From positions 682,001 to 746,000 of the forward strand of contig NZ_RQPI01000001.1 of assembly GCF_003854965.1 (NCBI RefSeq): a DNA stretch of 64,000 bases, given 5' to 3'. Of this stretch, positions 17,151 through 27,500 are shown piece after piece. Position numbers and translations under genes: made by a program. Under the pieces are notes generated by a model, which saw only the letters and a program-made list of their open reading frames with translations, was not told the origin of the DNA and did not search any database. Numbering within the stretch: the stretch's first letter is position 1; each line of letters starts with the position of its first letter. This DNA is from Paenibacillus rhizophilus (GTDB lineage: Bacteria > Bacillota > Bacilli > Paenibacillales > Paenibacillaceae).

Positions 17151-18017
17151 TTACCTGCCAATCGCTTTTACGATAAGAGCTGCCGATGCAATTAGTGTCT
17201 GATCATCAGTCATGACCGTTAATATTCTGGTTCGTGCGGAGGAGTCCATGGCTTTCACAACGGATAGAGTCTTGGCAGTGTCTGTTTGCAGCAAGTTGTC
17301 AATAAGTTTAGCCGCTTCAGCAGGAGGCATTTGGGAATAGGTCTTGGCTACCTCGTTCAAAGGTGAATTTTTCAGCTCCGCCCGCTTGATGAAATTAACC
17401 TTTTTTTGAAGCTGGGCGATCTCCTGATTTGTCCAATCGGAGCGGTTTTTAAGCTGGAAAGAAACCTCCGCAACCTTGGCGGGATCCATTTTACTCCAAA
17501 TATGTCCGCGTTCAATTGAAGACATCTCGGCCATTGCATAAATGATTTCTTCGGCAGATTGGGTTTGCAGGATCGCGGCAGCTTTGGATGGCAGCATTGC
17601 AGCATAGCTTTTTGCAATTTCGGCAGCGGCGCGGATATAAGTTTCTTTTTTGTTCGCGCTTCCCGGTGAAGGGGAGGCTGTTGACGCAGCGTTAGCGGCA
17701 TTTGCAGCCGGAAGTGTGGATTTGACGGTGCCCATACCGCTCTCTACAGGTGGTGTGGATTTAGACGTGTCTGGATAAGAGGAGGGCGCCACTGCCGAGG
17801 TACCAGCCGATGTTCCACCGAGCCAGGTTGAAATCAGCTGTGCCAAAGGCTTACGATAAAATAAAGCTCCGCCTATTAAGATCAAAACAAATAGCAGAGG
17901 CAACCATTTAAACTTGCGTTTTTTTCGAGAAATGGCAGCGGGGGTCTTATTCACCTGGGAGTTTTCCTTCGGCGAAGAGATCTTTACTGGGACGCGCTGA
18001 GGTCTGGCTAGGGGCAT
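17151..18017 (-). CDS. Single-pass membrane protein with MgtE N-like helical repeats
   Basis: A 288-residue protein with a basic cytoplasmic head, one membrane helix at about 37-54, and a Ser/Pro/Ala-rich linker. The C-terminal helical domain contains two related units, AKSYAAMLPSKAAAIL and AKTYSQMPPAEAAKLIDNL, of the MgtE intracellular N-domain/FliG-like type. Such domains occur in the flagellar chaperone MotE and in many Bacillota membrane proteins of unknown role. No flagellar gene is nearby. The ATG at 18017 follows AAGGAAGTG. Confidence 0.65.
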   Translation of the reverse strand: MPLARPQRVPVKISSPKENSQVNKTPAAISRKKRKFKWLPLLFVLILIGGALFYRKPLAQLISTWLGGTSAGTSAVAPSSYPDTSKSTPPVESGMGTVKSTLPAANAANAASTASPSPGSANKKETYIRAAAEIAKSYAAMLPSKAAAILQTQSAEEIIYAMAEMSSIERGHIWSKMDPAKVAEVSFQLKNRSDWTNQEIAQLQKKVNFIKRAELKNSPLNEVAKTYSQMPPAEAAKLIDNLLQTDTAKTLSVVKAMDSSARTRILTVMTDDQTLIASAALIVKAIGR

Positions 18018-18131
18018 TCAAGTACACTTCCTTGTTCAGTCTAATTAGGATTGGCAAAGTATAGCATGATTTTGTTAAAAAATGATTAAGGCCTGATTAT
18101 AGCAAACTGTGTATATCCAGCCTCCAATTAA

Positions 18132-18185
18132 TTAATAAATCGTTAAGAATTGATTCATGGCCAGTTCATACTTAAGCTGTAAATT
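18132..18185 (+). promoter_or_regulatory. Four 11-bp-spaced operator repeats before dedA-HK-RR
   Basis: TTAATA (18132), TTAAGA (18143), TTCATG (18154) and TTCATA (18165) are each separated by exactly five bases. A -10-like TAAATT starts at 18180, nine bases after the last repeat. This tandem 11-bp array is typical of PhoP/OmpR-family response regulators. Autoregulation by the RR in this operon is inferred. Confidence 0.65.
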
Positions 18186-18215
18186 GGAGTATATGTCGGA
18201 GAGGAGTGAAACCTA

Positions 18216-18830
18216 ATGCACCAATTATTGGCTTGGATATCCGAGACGACGCTTCACCTTGTGGATACAATGGGAATCTGGGGGATATGGATAGGAATGA
18301 TTCTGGAGAGTGCCTGTATTCCGATTCCCAGTGAAGTTATTATGCTTAGCGGCGGTTGGTTGGCTGCTCAAGGATCGCTATCTTTTGCGGAAGTGGTTGT
18401 CGCGGGTGTATTTGGAAATCTCATGGGTTCGATGATCGCTTATTATGTCGGAGTCACGGGAGGCAGGCGGTTGCTGGATAAATACGGAAAATATATTCTC
18501 TTAAACACACATCATCTGGAACAAGCGGAGCGATGGTTTGGACGTTATGGAGAGAGCACGGTTTTCTTTACCCGCATGCTGCCCTTTATTCGCACCTTTA
18601 TCTCATTGCCGGCGGGGATCGCCGGGATGAAAGCCTGGAGATTTGCCATATTCACAGCGCTTGGCTGCATACCTTGGGACTTGGCTCTTGTCTACATAGG
18701 TTTCAAGCTAGGCGGAAATTGGACCATTGTGGAGCAGTATTTGCGGCCGGTCAGCTATGCGATCTGCGTAGCTGTACTTTTACTGCTGGTTTGGTGGTTG
18801 CTGCGGAGAAGGAAGGAACGGGCGGTGTAA
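18216..18830 (+). CDS. DedA family membrane protein
   Basis: A 204-residue DedA/SNARE-associated (VTT) protein with about five membrane segments and the signature ESACIPIPSEVIMLSGG near residue 30, plus FTRMLPFIRTFISLPAGIAGM. DedA proteins include undecaprenyl-phosphate and phospholipid flippases at the membrane. It opens an operon with a histidine kinase 38 bases downstream and lies behind four tandem operator repeats, which links it to envelope lipid control. Confidence 0.9.
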   Translation: MHQLLAWISETTLHLVDTMGIWGIWIGMILESACIPIPSEVIMLSGGWLAAQGSLSFAEVVVAGVFGNLMGSMIAYYVGVTGGRRLLDKYGKYILLNTHHLEQAERWFGRYGESTVFFTRMLPFIRTFISLPAGIAGMKAWRFAIFTALGCIPWDLALVYIGFKLGGNWTIVEQYLRPVSYAICVAVLLLLVWWLLRRRKERAV

Positions 18831-18868
18831 CCATTTTTGAATCCTAGAGGCAGGGAGATTGACCAAAG

Positions 18869-20356
18869 ATGTCCATTCGTTTGAAATTTTTGCTTTCCTA
18901 TGCGGCAATGCTTGTGATTCCCCTGTTTCTGCTTGTTGTAACCGCCTTGCTGCTGACTGTGGTTTACCATGGAGATGTTCAAAGCCTTAAAAACGCCTAC
19001 GAAAGCAAATTCGAAGGAATGGAAGAGAGAGATACCCGAAATTTAATTAAACACACCTTTCTGCAAAATTCCGCTTTGCTCACGGATACCGGATTTCTGA
19101 ATGATTTTTCCGCAGATATGCTCCAAAAGAATACGGCCATCTATATCCGTTCCGAAAATAAAGAACTCTACGCTTCTGACGATCTTTTGCAGAAAAAGGG
19201 TTTAATCGACGAGCTGCCTTCTTTCACAAAGGCGGGACGAGAGTATGAGCCCTACCGGCAAAAATATAACAATGAATGGTATAAAGTCGCCCAGTTTGAT
19301 TTATTATCCAAGGACGGCACGCCGGTAAGCCTTTTTTTGCTGACAAAACTTGATCCTTTGGTTCACTTTGTGAGAACTTTTTTTCCCATCCTCTTCCTCT
19401 CAACGCTGGTCGTGCTTCTGTTGACGCATGGGCTGCTGACCTCCTATATGTCGAGACGCATTATCCGTCCTTTGCTTGAACTGCGTAGAGCGACGAAGCT
19501 GGTTACCGACGGCAACTTGGATTTTAAGGTGAACATTAGCGGCAAAGATGAGCTGGGCCAGCTGGGTATGGCTTTTGAGAAAATGAGATCCCGACTACAG
19601 CAATCCATTTATCTGCAGCAGCAATATGAGAACAATCGCAAAGAATTAATTACGAACATCTCTCATGATCTGAAGACGCCCATTACGGCTATTAAAGGCT
19701 ATGTGGATGGAATATTGGAAGGCGTGGCCAACTCGCCCGAAAAAAACGAGAAGTACATGCGCACGATTGCCGCTAAGGCCGGGGAGATGGACAGACTGAT
19801 TGACGAGTTGTTTCTTTACTCCAAACTGGATATGCAGAAGCTTCCATTTTCCTTCGAATCCGTGCCTATTCTCCCTTTTTTGACGGATTGGGCGGAGGAG
19901 CTGGAGGTAGAGCTGGAGAAAAAAGGCGTGCAGCTTCAAATCGAAATGAATGGCGGAGAAGGAGCCTGGGTATCGGTAGACCGCGATTCGTTTAAACGTG
20001 TACTCGGCAACATTATTCAGAACAGCCTGAAATATATGGATAAGCCTGAAAAGAAAATCACGGTAAATACTCGTTTGGAGACCGAGCGTTTTATTCTTGC
20101 CATTCGGGATAACGGCCCCGGAATTCCGCCGGAAGCAGCCCCTTTTATTTTTGATCGCTTTTACCGGGCGGAGCAGTCGAGAAATACGAACACGGGGGGC
20201 AGCGGTCTGGGTCTATCCATTGCCAAGCAGATCATCGCCGGTCACGGGGGAAGTATTTATGCAGATAGCGAAGAAGGCGAAGGAACTGCCATTTACATTG
20301 TTTTATCGATAGAGGAGGGGGCACCGGGAAATGGAGCGAACGATACTGATTGTTGA
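18869..20356 (+). CDS. Sensor histidine kinase with HAMP domain
   Basis: A 495-residue kinase with membrane helices at about 10-33 and 165-190 bracketing a 130-residue extracytoplasmic sensor region, then HAMP (190-245). The H-box is NISHDLKTPITAIKGY. The ATP-binding N, G1 and G2 motifs are NIIQNSLKY, DNGPGIP and GGSGLGLSIAK. It overlaps the response regulator gene by 26 bases, so the pair is translationally coupled. Neighbours (DedA, glycosyltransferase, UppP) suggest it senses envelope state. Confidence 0.92.
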   Translation: MSIRLKFLLSYAAMLVIPLFLLVVTALLLTVVYHGDVQSLKNAYESKFEGMEERDTRNLIKHTFLQNSALLTDTGFLNDFSADMLQKNTAIYIRSENKELYASDDLLQKKGLIDELPSFTKAGREYEPYRQKYNNEWYKVAQFDLLSKDGTPVSLFLLTKLDPLVHFVRTFFPILFLSTLVVLLLTHGLLTSYMSRRIIRPLLELRRATKLVTDGNLDFKVNISGKDELGQLGMAFEKMRSRLQQSIYLQQQYENNRKELITNISHDLKTPITAIKGYVDGILEGVANSPEKNEKYMRTIAAKAGEMDRLIDELFLYSKLDMQKLPFSFESVPILPFLTDWAEELEVELEKKGVQLQIEMNGGEGAWVSVDRDSFKRVLGNIIQNSLKYMDKPEKKITVNTRLETERFILAIRDNGPGIPPEAAPFIFDRFYRAEQSRNTNTGGSGLGLSIAKQIIAGHGGSIYADSEEGEGTAIYIVLSIEEGAPGNGANDTDC

Positions 20357-21020
20357 AGACGAACCTTCGATTGCCGAACTCCAGCGGGATTATTTGGAGA
20401 TGAGCGGATATCGGACCGAAATCGCCGTCAATGGAGAAGAAGGCCTGGAGATGAGTCTCACCGGTAAATTTGAATTAATCGTACTGGATGTCATGCTGCC
20501 CAAGCTGAACGGATTCGAGGTATGTAAAAAGGTTCGCGAAGAGCTGGATATTCCCATCCTTATGGTCACCGCCAGACGGGAGGACATCGACATTGTCCGC
20601 GGTCTAGGGCTTGGAGCGGATGATTATATTACGAAGCCCTTCAAACCCGCGGAGCTTGTCGCCAGAGTCAAAGCCCATCTTGCCCGTTATGACCGTTTGA
20701 AGGGACACAGATCATCCACAAATGAACTGGAAATCAGGGAAATACGGCTCGATCCCGACTCCCGCCGCGCATTTGTGAGGGATCGGGAGGTAACGCTGAC
20801 AACGAAGGAATTTGACCTGCTATACTTTTTAGCGCTGCATCCCAATCGGGTATTCAGCAAGGATCAGCTCTTCGAGAGATTATGGGGCGTTGATTCGTTC
20901 GGAGATACGCAGACCGTAACCGTGCATATCCGCAAGCTCCGGGAAAAAATTGAAGAGGATTCCGCCAATCCGGTTTATATCGAAACCCTTTGGGGCGCCG
21001 GTTATCGTTTCCGTTCTTGA
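20331..21020 (+). CDS. OmpR/PhoB-family response regulator
   Basis: A 229-residue regulator with a receiver domain (phospho-acceptor Asp in LIVLDVMLPKLNG, Lys in KPFKPAEL) and a C-terminal winged helix with TLTTKEFDLLYFLALHPN and the final GAGYRF motif. It starts within the kinase gene after GAGGAGGGGG. OmpR-type proteins bind head-to-tail to direct repeats spaced by about one helical turn. Four such arrays occur in this window, three of them in this neighbourhood, and they are its likely targets. Confidence 0.92.
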   Translation: MERTILIVEDEPSIAELQRDYLEMSGYRTEIAVNGEEGLEMSLTGKFELIVLDVMLPKLNGFEVCKKVREELDIPILMVTARREDIDIVRGLGLGADDYITKPFKPAELVARVKAHLARYDRLKGHRSSTNELEIREIRLDPDSRRAFVRDREVTLTTKEFDLLYFLALHPNRVFSKDQLFERLWGVDSFGDTQTVTVHIRKLREKIEEDSANPVYIETLWGAGYRFRS

Positions 21021-21060
21021 AGGCAATTATAACCCCGTATTCGCGACTCTCTTGCGGAAG

Positions 21061-21114
21061 TTAATATTCCATTAAGAATCCCTTTACGTTCTTTTTACGA
21101 TTGAGGGTTAGAGT
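21061..21114 (+). promoter_or_regulatory. Four 11-bp-spaced operator repeats before glycosyltransferase gene
   Basis: TTAATA (21061), TTAAGA (21072), TTTACG (21083) and TTTACG (21094) are each five bases apart, followed by the -10-like TAGAGT at 21109-21114. The period and distance to the -10 match the arrays at 18132 and 23533. Confidence 0.7.
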
Positions 21115-21147
21115 TAGAGAGAGCCAAGATAGAAAAGGAGCTTTCTT

Positions 21148-22332
21148 ATGAACCCAAACCCTGTAGTGCTAATTGTGACCTCCACGTTTGGAGACGGTCA
21201 TGTCAAGGTGGCTGAAGCTATTGAACATTCTTTCAGATCCAGAGGGATTAATCAGGTCCACACCGTTGACCTCTTTGCTGAAGTCCATCCTAAGCTGAAT
21301 GAGCTTTCCCGAAGATTCTATTTGAACAGCGCGGTATACGCTCAAGGACTGTATGGATTATTGTACGAGATGACGAGCGGGATGAAGCCGAGACGCGCCC
21401 TGGGCCGGCTTTTGCATTCCATGGGCAAGCGAAAGGTTCAAAAGATACTGGACGATATGCGGCCGGATGTCATTATTCATACCTTTCCTTATTTGGCAGC
21501 CGCCGAACTTGGCGAGGGGACTGTAAGCGGGGTGCCGATATTCACCGTCATGACGGATTATGTTCTGCACGGAAGATGGCTCCATCCGCACACCATGAAG
21601 TACTTTATCGCAACGGAAGGTATGAGGCAGGCCCTGCTGTCGGAAGGTATTGCTGAAGACGCGGTCGTTGTCAGCGGAATTCCAATCCGTCAAGCTTTTG
21701 AGACTTACCAGGATCGTGAACTGCTCCTGAAAAAGCACGGATTATGCGGAGACCGGCGCTATATTCTCCTTGCAGCCGGCGCTTACGGCGTAATGAGTCA
21801 TACCAGCAAATTAATAGAGACCGTAATCGCAAAATCCGATTTCGATTTAATTGTGCTCTGCGGAAATAATCATAAGCTGCGAACGGCTATGGAAGAACTT
21901 TATCAAGAGAACAGCCGTGTCCATTTGCTCGGCTATACGGAAGAAATGCAGGAACTTATGTGCATTTCCTCTTGTCTGCTGTCCAAGGCCGGCGGAATTA
22001 CGCTTACCGAGGCGATTGCCCAATCTCTTCCGGTGATTGTATACCGGCCGCTCCCCGGACAGGAGGCAGGCAACGCGGAATGGCTATCCCGGCAAAAAGT
22101 GATAGACACCGCTCACAATGAGGAACAGTTAATCGATCAGCTTCGTCAATTGGAGAAACCGTTATACCGGAGAGAACGGATACGGCGTATGAAGGCTTTT
22201 TCCCGAAAATCATCAGCAGAGCATATCGTTTCCGAGATTTTGAATGCTGTGGAGCAGCGGCAACCCTTTGCCGGGCAAGCGAAGCCCAAGATCGTCGAAG
22301 GGCAGGTGAAAACCATCCATGGGTATCTCTAA
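21148..22332 (+). CDS. MGDG synthase/UgtP-like processive glycosyltransferase
   Basis: A 394-residue GT-B glycosyltransferase. The N-terminal TSTFGDGHVKVAEAIEHSF matches the MGDG synthase domain, and the C-terminal SKAGGITLTEAIAQSLPVIVY is the nucleotide-sugar-binding region of family GT28. Relatives (UgtP/YpfP, MurG-like) glycosylate diacylglycerol to make glycolipid anchors for lipoteichoic acid. An AAAAGGAG ribosome site precedes the ATG. The downstream MFS gene overlaps by 14 bases. This fits with the LTA synthase at the window start under a similar operator. Confidence 0.87.
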   Translation: MNPNPVVLIVTSTFGDGHVKVAEAIEHSFRSRGINQVHTVDLFAEVHPKLNELSRRFYLNSAVYAQGLYGLLYEMTSGMKPRRALGRLLHSMGKRKVQKILDDMRPDVIIHTFPYLAAAELGEGTVSGVPIFTVMTDYVLHGRWLHPHTMKYFIATEGMRQALLSEGIAEDAVVVSGIPIRQAFETYQDRELLLKKHGLCGDRRYILLAAGAYGVMSHTSKLIETVIAKSDFDLIVLCGNNHKLRTAMEELYQENSRVHLLGYTEEMQELMCISSCLLSKAGGITLTEAIAQSLPVIVYRPLPGQEAGNAEWLSRQKVIDTAHNEEQLIDQLRQLEKPLYRRERIRRMKAFSRKSSAEHIVSEILNAVEQRQPFAGQAKPKIVEGQVKTIHGYL

Positions 22333-23515
22333 TACGGTAGAAGAGCCCCGGCAATCCTTCACCCGCCTGGCGGTTGTTCTCTTTTTCATGGAGTGGGTAA
22401 GAGGGGCCTTTCTGGTCGCTTATTTGCCGGCATATGCATTGGAGGGCTGGGGGCTTTCCTCATCCATCGTCGGAATAGCAGTGTCCGTTCACTATTTGAC
22501 CGACAGCCTGATCAAAGGCTTCACCGGCTATCTGCTGGACAGATTCTCTAACCGTAAGGTGCTTCACGGCGGCTTCACCCTCAGCATGATTGGACTGTTG
22601 CTCATGGCAACTACTCATAACGCGTGGATTCTCATTGCCGCTTCAGCTTGTTTGGGAGCCGGCTTCTCTCCGATCTGGATCATTTGCATGAGCCAAATCA
22701 AAGAAGAGAACCGAGCGCAGCAGGCAGGGGTCTTATATGCATATTGGATGGCGGGTCTGGGACTCGGTCCGGTCACCCTTAATCTGGTTATGGGCTGGGG
22801 CTTGTCCATTTCGCTTTTAATTATTGGCCTGTTTTTTACCGCCGGCTGGATATTGGCCGCTATGGTGAAGCTTGATGATGTCGCAGCGGCGCCGCGTTTA
22901 GAGCTCACCATAAATGAGCAGTTTGCCGCTTTGTGGGACAAAGTGAAAAAGGGCGGTTTTCTGGTGCCCGGCATGGTGCTGCAAACTACGGCGGGTGGAA
23001 TACTGGCGCCTTTTTTAACAAGCTTTGCGGTCAAGCATGTGGGCCTCTCGCATACACAGCTATCCATTGTATTATTGATGGGCGGCGCCGGTGTAATTCT
23101 GCTTCTTGTCCCGATGGGCAAATGGTTCGATTATGCCGGGGGAAGATGGTTCCTGGTATTGGGGTTCGGTATTTTTGCAGCGGCATTATTCGGACTAACT
23201 TCGATCAGCTCTTTCGCCGGCGCAATGGGGTTCTCGGTTCTGTTAGGGTGTGCGTATGCAGCGTTATTGCCTTCATGGAACGCATTAATGGCTTGCTATA
23301 TTCCTGAAGATTCCGTTGGAACAAGCTGGGGGCTGCTGTTCTCCATTGAAGGTTTGGGGGTAGTCATCGGACCACTAATCGGAAGCTGGCTGGCAAGCGC
23401 AGGGAATGAGCTTCTGCCTTTTCAGGTCAGCGCGTGTATGTTCGGGTTGATCAGTCTGGTCTATCTGCTGTCTCCGTCCCGTTTGTTTGCGCATAAAGAA
23501 AGGTCGATGGGTTAA
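22319..23515 (+). CDS. MFS transporter
   Basis: A 398-residue transporter with twelve predicted helices. The conserved MFS loop 2-3 motif appears as GYLLDRFSNRKVLHGG. It overlaps the glycosyltransferase gene by 14 bases, so the two are coexpressed. By analogy with LtaA, an MFS glycolipid flippase cotranscribed with ypfP in Staphylococcus, it may flip the glycolipid made by its partner. That role is inferred from gene order. Confidence 0.8.
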   Translation: MGISNTVEEPRQSFTRLAVVLFFMEWVRGAFLVAYLPAYALEGWGLSSSIVGIAVSVHYLTDSLIKGFTGYLLDRFSNRKVLHGGFTLSMIGLLLMATTHNAWILIAASACLGAGFSPIWIICMSQIKEENRAQQAGVLYAYWMAGLGLGPVTLNLVMGWGLSISLLIIGLFFTAGWILAAMVKLDDVAAAPRLELTINEQFAALWDKVKKGGFLVPGMVLQTTAGGILAPFLTSFAVKHVGLSHTQLSIVLLMGGAGVILLLVPMGKWFDYAGGRWFLVLGFGIFAAALFGLTSISSFAGAMGFSVLLGCAYAALLPSWNALMACYIPEDSVGTSWGLLFSIEGLGVVIGPLIGSWLASAGNELLPFQVSACMFGLISLVYLLSPSRLFAHKERSMG

Positions 23516-23532
23516 GCCATTATGCCATGCAG

Positions 23533-23586
23533 TTAAGATTTATTTAATAGTCTCTTCACGTTGAATTTAGGATTATAGCTTAGTCT
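23533..23586 (+). promoter_or_regulatory. Four 11-bp-spaced operator repeats before uppP
   Basis: TTAAGA (23533), TTAATA (23544), TTCACG (23555) and TTTAGG (23566) are each five bases apart, with the -10-like TAGTCT at 23581-23586, nine bases after the last repeat. Confidence 0.68.
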
Positions 23587-23642
23587 AAGATTATGAAGAC
23601 AGGAATCATCACTAAAAGAAGACGGAGGAGGGCGCCGCTGAT

Positions 23643-24461
23643 ATGCACGAGTTCATTATCGCAATCATTCAAGGAATTGTAGAGGGAGTCACTGAATTTC
23701 TGCCGGTATCATCCACAGGCCATCTCATTTTGAGCGGAGAACTTCTCGGATTCACCGGAGAAAAAGCCGACACTTTCGAAATCATCATCCAGCTTGGAGC
23801 TATTCTTGCTGTAGCCGTCATTTATTGGCGGCGGATACTCGGCTTGCTGGGTCTAATGAAGATCCAATCCGAAAATGGAGATACGAAAGAGAGGCCGAAA
23901 TTAAACCTTTTACATATCATATTGGCTTGCTTACCGGCAATGATACTTGGGTTTATACTTCATTCCTTTATTAAAACGTATCTGTTCTCACCCTATACCG
24001 TACTTGCGGGGCTTGTACTGGGAGGACTCTTTATGCTTCTTGGCCAGAAGAAACAGACTCCTGTGCGGGCGGAGAGCATTGATCAGCTGTCGTATAGACA
24101 GGCGCTGACGATTGGTCTATTCCAGTGCCTATCCCTGTGGCCGGGATTCTCCCGTTCCGGAGCGACCATTGCCGGGGGCTTGCTGGCGGGAGCAGGCTAT
24201 AAAGCCGCGACTAATTTTTCCTTCCTGGTTGCCATCCCGATGATGATTGCCGCAAGCGGTTATGAATTACTAAAGAGCTACCAGACGTTAACGGCAGCCG
24301 ATGCCGGCTTCTTCATCGTCGGATTCCTCGTAGCCTTCGTAGTGGCGCTCCTGGCCGTGATAACCTTCCTGAAGCTGCTTGAGCGGCTGAAGCTCGCGCC
24401 GTTTGCCTATTACCGGTTTGCGCTTGCCGCGATTTTCTTCATCTATTTGCTGGCACATTAA
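23643..24461 (+). CDS. uppP: Undecaprenyl-diphosphatase
   Basis: A 272-residue integral membrane pyrophosphatase (BacA/UppP). It carries the family motifs EGVTEFLPVSSTGHLIL near residue 17, including the catalytic Glu, and GFSRSGATIAGG near residue 175. It recycles undecaprenyl diphosphate to the monophosphate carrier for peptidoglycan and teichoic acid and can confer bacitracin resistance. It stands alone behind a four-repeat operator and ends at a strong terminator. Confidence 0.95.
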   Translation: MHEFIIAIIQGIVEGVTEFLPVSSTGHLILSGELLGFTGEKADTFEIIIQLGAILAVAVIYWRRILGLLGLMKIQSENGDTKERPKLNLLHIILACLPAMILGFILHSFIKTYLFSPYTVLAGLVLGGLFMLLGQKKQTPVRAESIDQLSYRQALTIGLFQCLSLWPGFSRSGATIAGGLLAGAGYKAATNFSFLVAIPMMIAASGYELLKSYQTLTAADAGFFIVGFLVAFVVALLAVITFLKLLERLKLAPFAYYRFALAAIFFIYLLAH

Positions 24462-24470
24462 ACATCGAAA

Positions 24471-24520
24471 GAATGGATAGGGCGTCAGACAAGTTCTGAT
24501 ACACTATCCATTCTTTTTTT
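24471..24520 (+). terminator. Terminator of uppP
   Basis: GAATGGATAG at 24471-24480 pairs with CTATCCATTC at 24504-24513, with an inner TCAGA/TCTGA helix, followed by seven T. Confidence 0.9.
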
Positions 24521-24586
24521 ACCCCAATGAACAAAAAGGTCCTCTTTGAAGTCTTTTCTTTATATAGACTCGAGAGGAGACTTGAA

Positions 24587-27500
24587 ATGAAGCGATTAAT
24601 CGAAGCAGTCATGCAGCGGGCGACCATTATTTTGGTCAGTGTCGTGCTAATTTTAGCATGGGGGGCGGTATCGGCTTTTCAAATGCAACGAGATTATCTG
24701 CCCGGCATCAATAACACCACATTAATGGTGTACTTGCGGGCATCGTCCTACCAAGCGGACCAAATGAAACGTGATATTACCGCGCCGCTAGAGGAAGTGA
24801 TTCGCAAGACGAACGGACTGACCCATCTGGAGACGACCTCATACGATGGCGGTCTCTTGATGAATCTGTATTACCCGATGGATTATGATATGGAAAAAGC
24901 GGAGAACACGATCAAACAAGCGCTGAACGATGCCGCATTGCCGGATGGGGTGGGCAAGCCTGCCGTGACAAGATTAACCTCCAGCACCTTCCCGATTCTG
25001 AGCTACAGTCTGACTGCGAAGAATAACCAGGTAGATGACCTGACCTTGCAATCCTCATTGCAAACGGATATTGTGAAACAATTAAAATCCGTTCCCGGAG
25101 TGGCCGATGTCCAGACCGTCGGGGGAGCAAATAAAGGCTATGTCGTCAGCCTTCGGACGAAAGATCTGGCGGCAAACGGCTTAACGCTGGACGATTTTAA
25201 TAAATCCATTGCAGCCGATATTCCCAGCATGCAGGGGAATCTTGCGAATGTGAAAGCCTCATTTCCGATTAGGGTAGAAGGTTGGGACATTACGGATCAG
25301 CAGCTGAATAACTTTGCGATTAAGAACAGCGTTGGAAAAAGCGTACCCTTATCCGCCGTTGCGTCGGTATTCGAGTCGCTTACGGATGTTAAGACCGTCT
25401 CACGAACCGATGGCCAGGCAAGTGTGCTTATCAATGTGATCAAAACGCCGACTGCAACCATCACGGATGTTGCCGGGCATGTGAAAGAACGGGTTTCCGG
25501 CATAGCGGCGGTGAAAAGCGGTGACGTCGCGATGACGCTGCTGACGGATCGTGCCCATGATCTGAACGAATCCTTGAAGGGGCTTATTCGCGAGGGCTTG
25601 CTGGGCTGCCTCTTCTCGATGCTCTGTGTGCTTTTCTTTTTCCGGAATGTGAAGTCTACAATCTTGATTGCCGTATCGCTTCCCATTACGCTCCTTGCTA
25701 CCACAGCTATTCTGAAATGGATGGGCGTTACGCTTAATTTATTGACCGTTTCCGGATTAATTGTAGCCATGGGGCGCATTGTGGATGATGCGATCGTTAT
25801 CCTGGATAACATATACCGGAGAGTACAGGAAAATAGAGGTGAACCCGTCTTACATGTATTAGCTTCCGCGGTTGTGGAGATGCTGCCGGCAATTTTCGCC
25901 TCCACGGCGACAACCGTTGCCGTTTATGTTCCGATTGCTTTGGTTGGCGGCATCATTGGCGCTTCATATTCCGGCTTTGCCTGGTCTGTCGTCATCGCGC
26001 TTGGGGTGTCATTCCTCGTAGCAATGCTTGTCATTCCGGCTTTCGCATATATCGGTTGGAGAGAGCCTCATGCCAAAGCGGTAACGCTTGAGCCCTTGAT
26101 GAAGCCATTCCTCTTATCCGCATTGAAGCACAAAAAAACAGTGATCAGTATCTCGATCCTCCTGTTTGTTGCCGCCGCCCTGTTCGCCGCCCGTCTGCCG
26201 TTTAGCCTGCTGCCCAGTACGGCCGGCGGACAGGTGGCTGTAAAAGTGGAGCTGCCGAAAGGAACCCCGCTCTCGGAAGTGGATAAGGAAGTAAAAGCTG
26301 TTGAAGATGTTCTGCATAACAACGCCCAAATCGCTTCCTATTCATCCACTTTCGGTTCTTCATTTACACCGCAGGCAGATGACGTATTTGACCAAGGCGG
26401 CGGGTATATTCAGCAGCCGAACGTAGCCAATCTTTCCATTCAATTAAAAAACAAGAAGGAAGTTAATTCGTTCATACCGTCTTTACAGTCTGATTTGTCC
26501 CATCTTTCTAACCGTGCCGCCATTACGGTAACCAATCAGAACATCGCAGGCGATGATTCAACGATTAAAATCATGCTGATGGGCGCAGATGGCAAGACAC
26601 TGGAGCAGGCCGCGGAACTTGTGCGGACCAAACTGGTCGATATCCCAGGTCTAAGCGTATCAGGCAAAACCGATATGACCAATGGTATTCCTAAGTACGC
26701 CATATCCATCGATAGGGAGAAGGTTGCGAAGGCCGGTATCAGGGAAGGTGACATTAACAAGCTGTTGAAACGGTATATGGCCAAAGGGAAGGACTTTGAC
26801 ATCATGACGTCAACCGGTTCGGGAGTCATTCCGGTAGATGTCTACATCGACCCTATTCAAAAGAACACGGTTAAAGAGAAGACATTGCCTGTCTATACAC
26901 CGGAACAAGTGCTGGCTTCTCTATCAGCAGAGCTGCTCACCGGCAGTAACGGCCAGTCGTACCGGTTGGATCAATTGGCATCCATTCATAAAAGCGATGC
27001 GGTTTCATCCATTCAAGAGCGCGATGGTCAGCCTTTCTCAGTCGTTACCGCGCAAATCATTTCCAGTGACATGAGCAAGGTGTCGGGCGCGGTCGATCAG
27101 GCTCTGAAAGATGTGCAGCTTCCAAACGGGGTAACCTATTCCCTGGGAGGCATTACAGAGCAGGTTACGCAAATGATAATCGAAATGACGATAGCTGTAG
27201 TGATTTCAGTATTGCTCGTCCTGCTTATTACCAGCATTGTATTTAAAGGATGGAGAGCGCCGTTTGCCGTATTGATAAGCATTCCGCTGGCTATGTCCGG
27301 TGTGGTGCTCGCCTTGTATGCGATCCACGGTCAATGGAACCTGGCTGCATTGATTGGGGTATTGATGCTTACGGGTATAGTAGTGACTAACGGGATTGTC
27401 CTTATCGATAAAATTGAACGAAATCGAAAAGAAGGAATGAGCCTGAGGGGGTCCATAGTGCAGGGGAGTCTGTCCCGGGTACGTCCGATTTTTATGACGG

